Positions 6,118 through 6,136 of a DNA stretch of 6,136 bases are shown one piece after another; position 1 is the stretch's first letter, and every line of letters starts with the position of its first letter. Both the position numbers and the translations under genes were made by a program. A model generated the notes under the pieces. It had not been told where the DNA came from. It was given only the letters and a program-made list of their open reading frames with translations, and ran no database searches. The stretch spans positions 1 to 6,136 of the forward strand of contig JAUXBV010000225.1 in NCBI GenBank assembly GCA_030619215.1, written 5' to 3'. This DNA comes from Fibrobacterota bacterium. GTDB taxonomy: Bacteria; Fibrobacterota; Chitinivibrionia; Chitinivibrionales; JANQEN01.

Positions 6118-6136
6118 TTTCATATGTTCCTTTTGA

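Noticed and set aside
6080..6125. Thirteen-codon leader peptide MKLFPLLSDYYYT on the minus strand before the ribbon-helix-helix gene
   Set aside because: An AGGAA precedes its ATG, but the peptide is very short, has no attenuator hairpin after it, and overlaps the more likely promoter elements.

Overview
The window holds an ordinary bacterial carbohydrate-uptake locus beside a redox enzyme, followed by a small DNA-binding-protein gene with a damaged or unusual start. DNA is AT-rich, with long A/T stretches between genes. The lipid-anchored solute-binding protein, the CUT1-type ABC importer and the aldo/keto reductase with a C-terminal ferredoxin-like domain fit an anaerobic or fermentative bacterium. 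Spirochaete-, clostridia- or planctomycete-like environmental lineages would all fit. No rRNA, tRNA or marker gene is present, so the phylum cannot be fixed.

Layout. Positions 51-4406 on the minus strand carry a complete ABC sugar importer, read from right to left: binding lipoprotein (3150-4406), first permease (2261-3160, overlapping the binding-protein gene by 11 bases), second permease (1394-2221) and MalK-type ATPase (51-1151). The ATPase is set apart by a 242-base spacer containing a short heptamer tandem repeat flanked by imperfect inverted repeats. Positions 4407-4658 form a divergent control region. It holds a perfect 11+2+11 palindrome that overlaps the best -10 box of the transporter operon. 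On the plus strand, 4659-5750 encodes an aldo/keto reductase with two 4Fe-4S cysteine motifs. Converging on it from the right, 5784-6023 on the minus strand encodes a 79-residue ribbon-helix-helix protein. It has no ATG, GTG or TTG start at its natural N-terminus and no toxin gene downstream of it.

How the genes work together. The lipoprotein would capture a sugar, probably a di- or oligosaccharide or glycoside since it resembles trehalose/maltose-binding proteins. The two permeases and an ATPase dimer would import it. The reductase, divergent from the same control region, may act on a sugar-derived carbonyl or dispose of electrons, but that link rests on position only. No glycosidase, kinase or sugar-responsive regulator lies in the window, so the substrate is not settled. 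I do not see an evident new multi-gene system. The points most worth a second look are the operator palindrome, the start of the ribbon-helix-helix gene, and the repeat element between the second permease and the ATPase.
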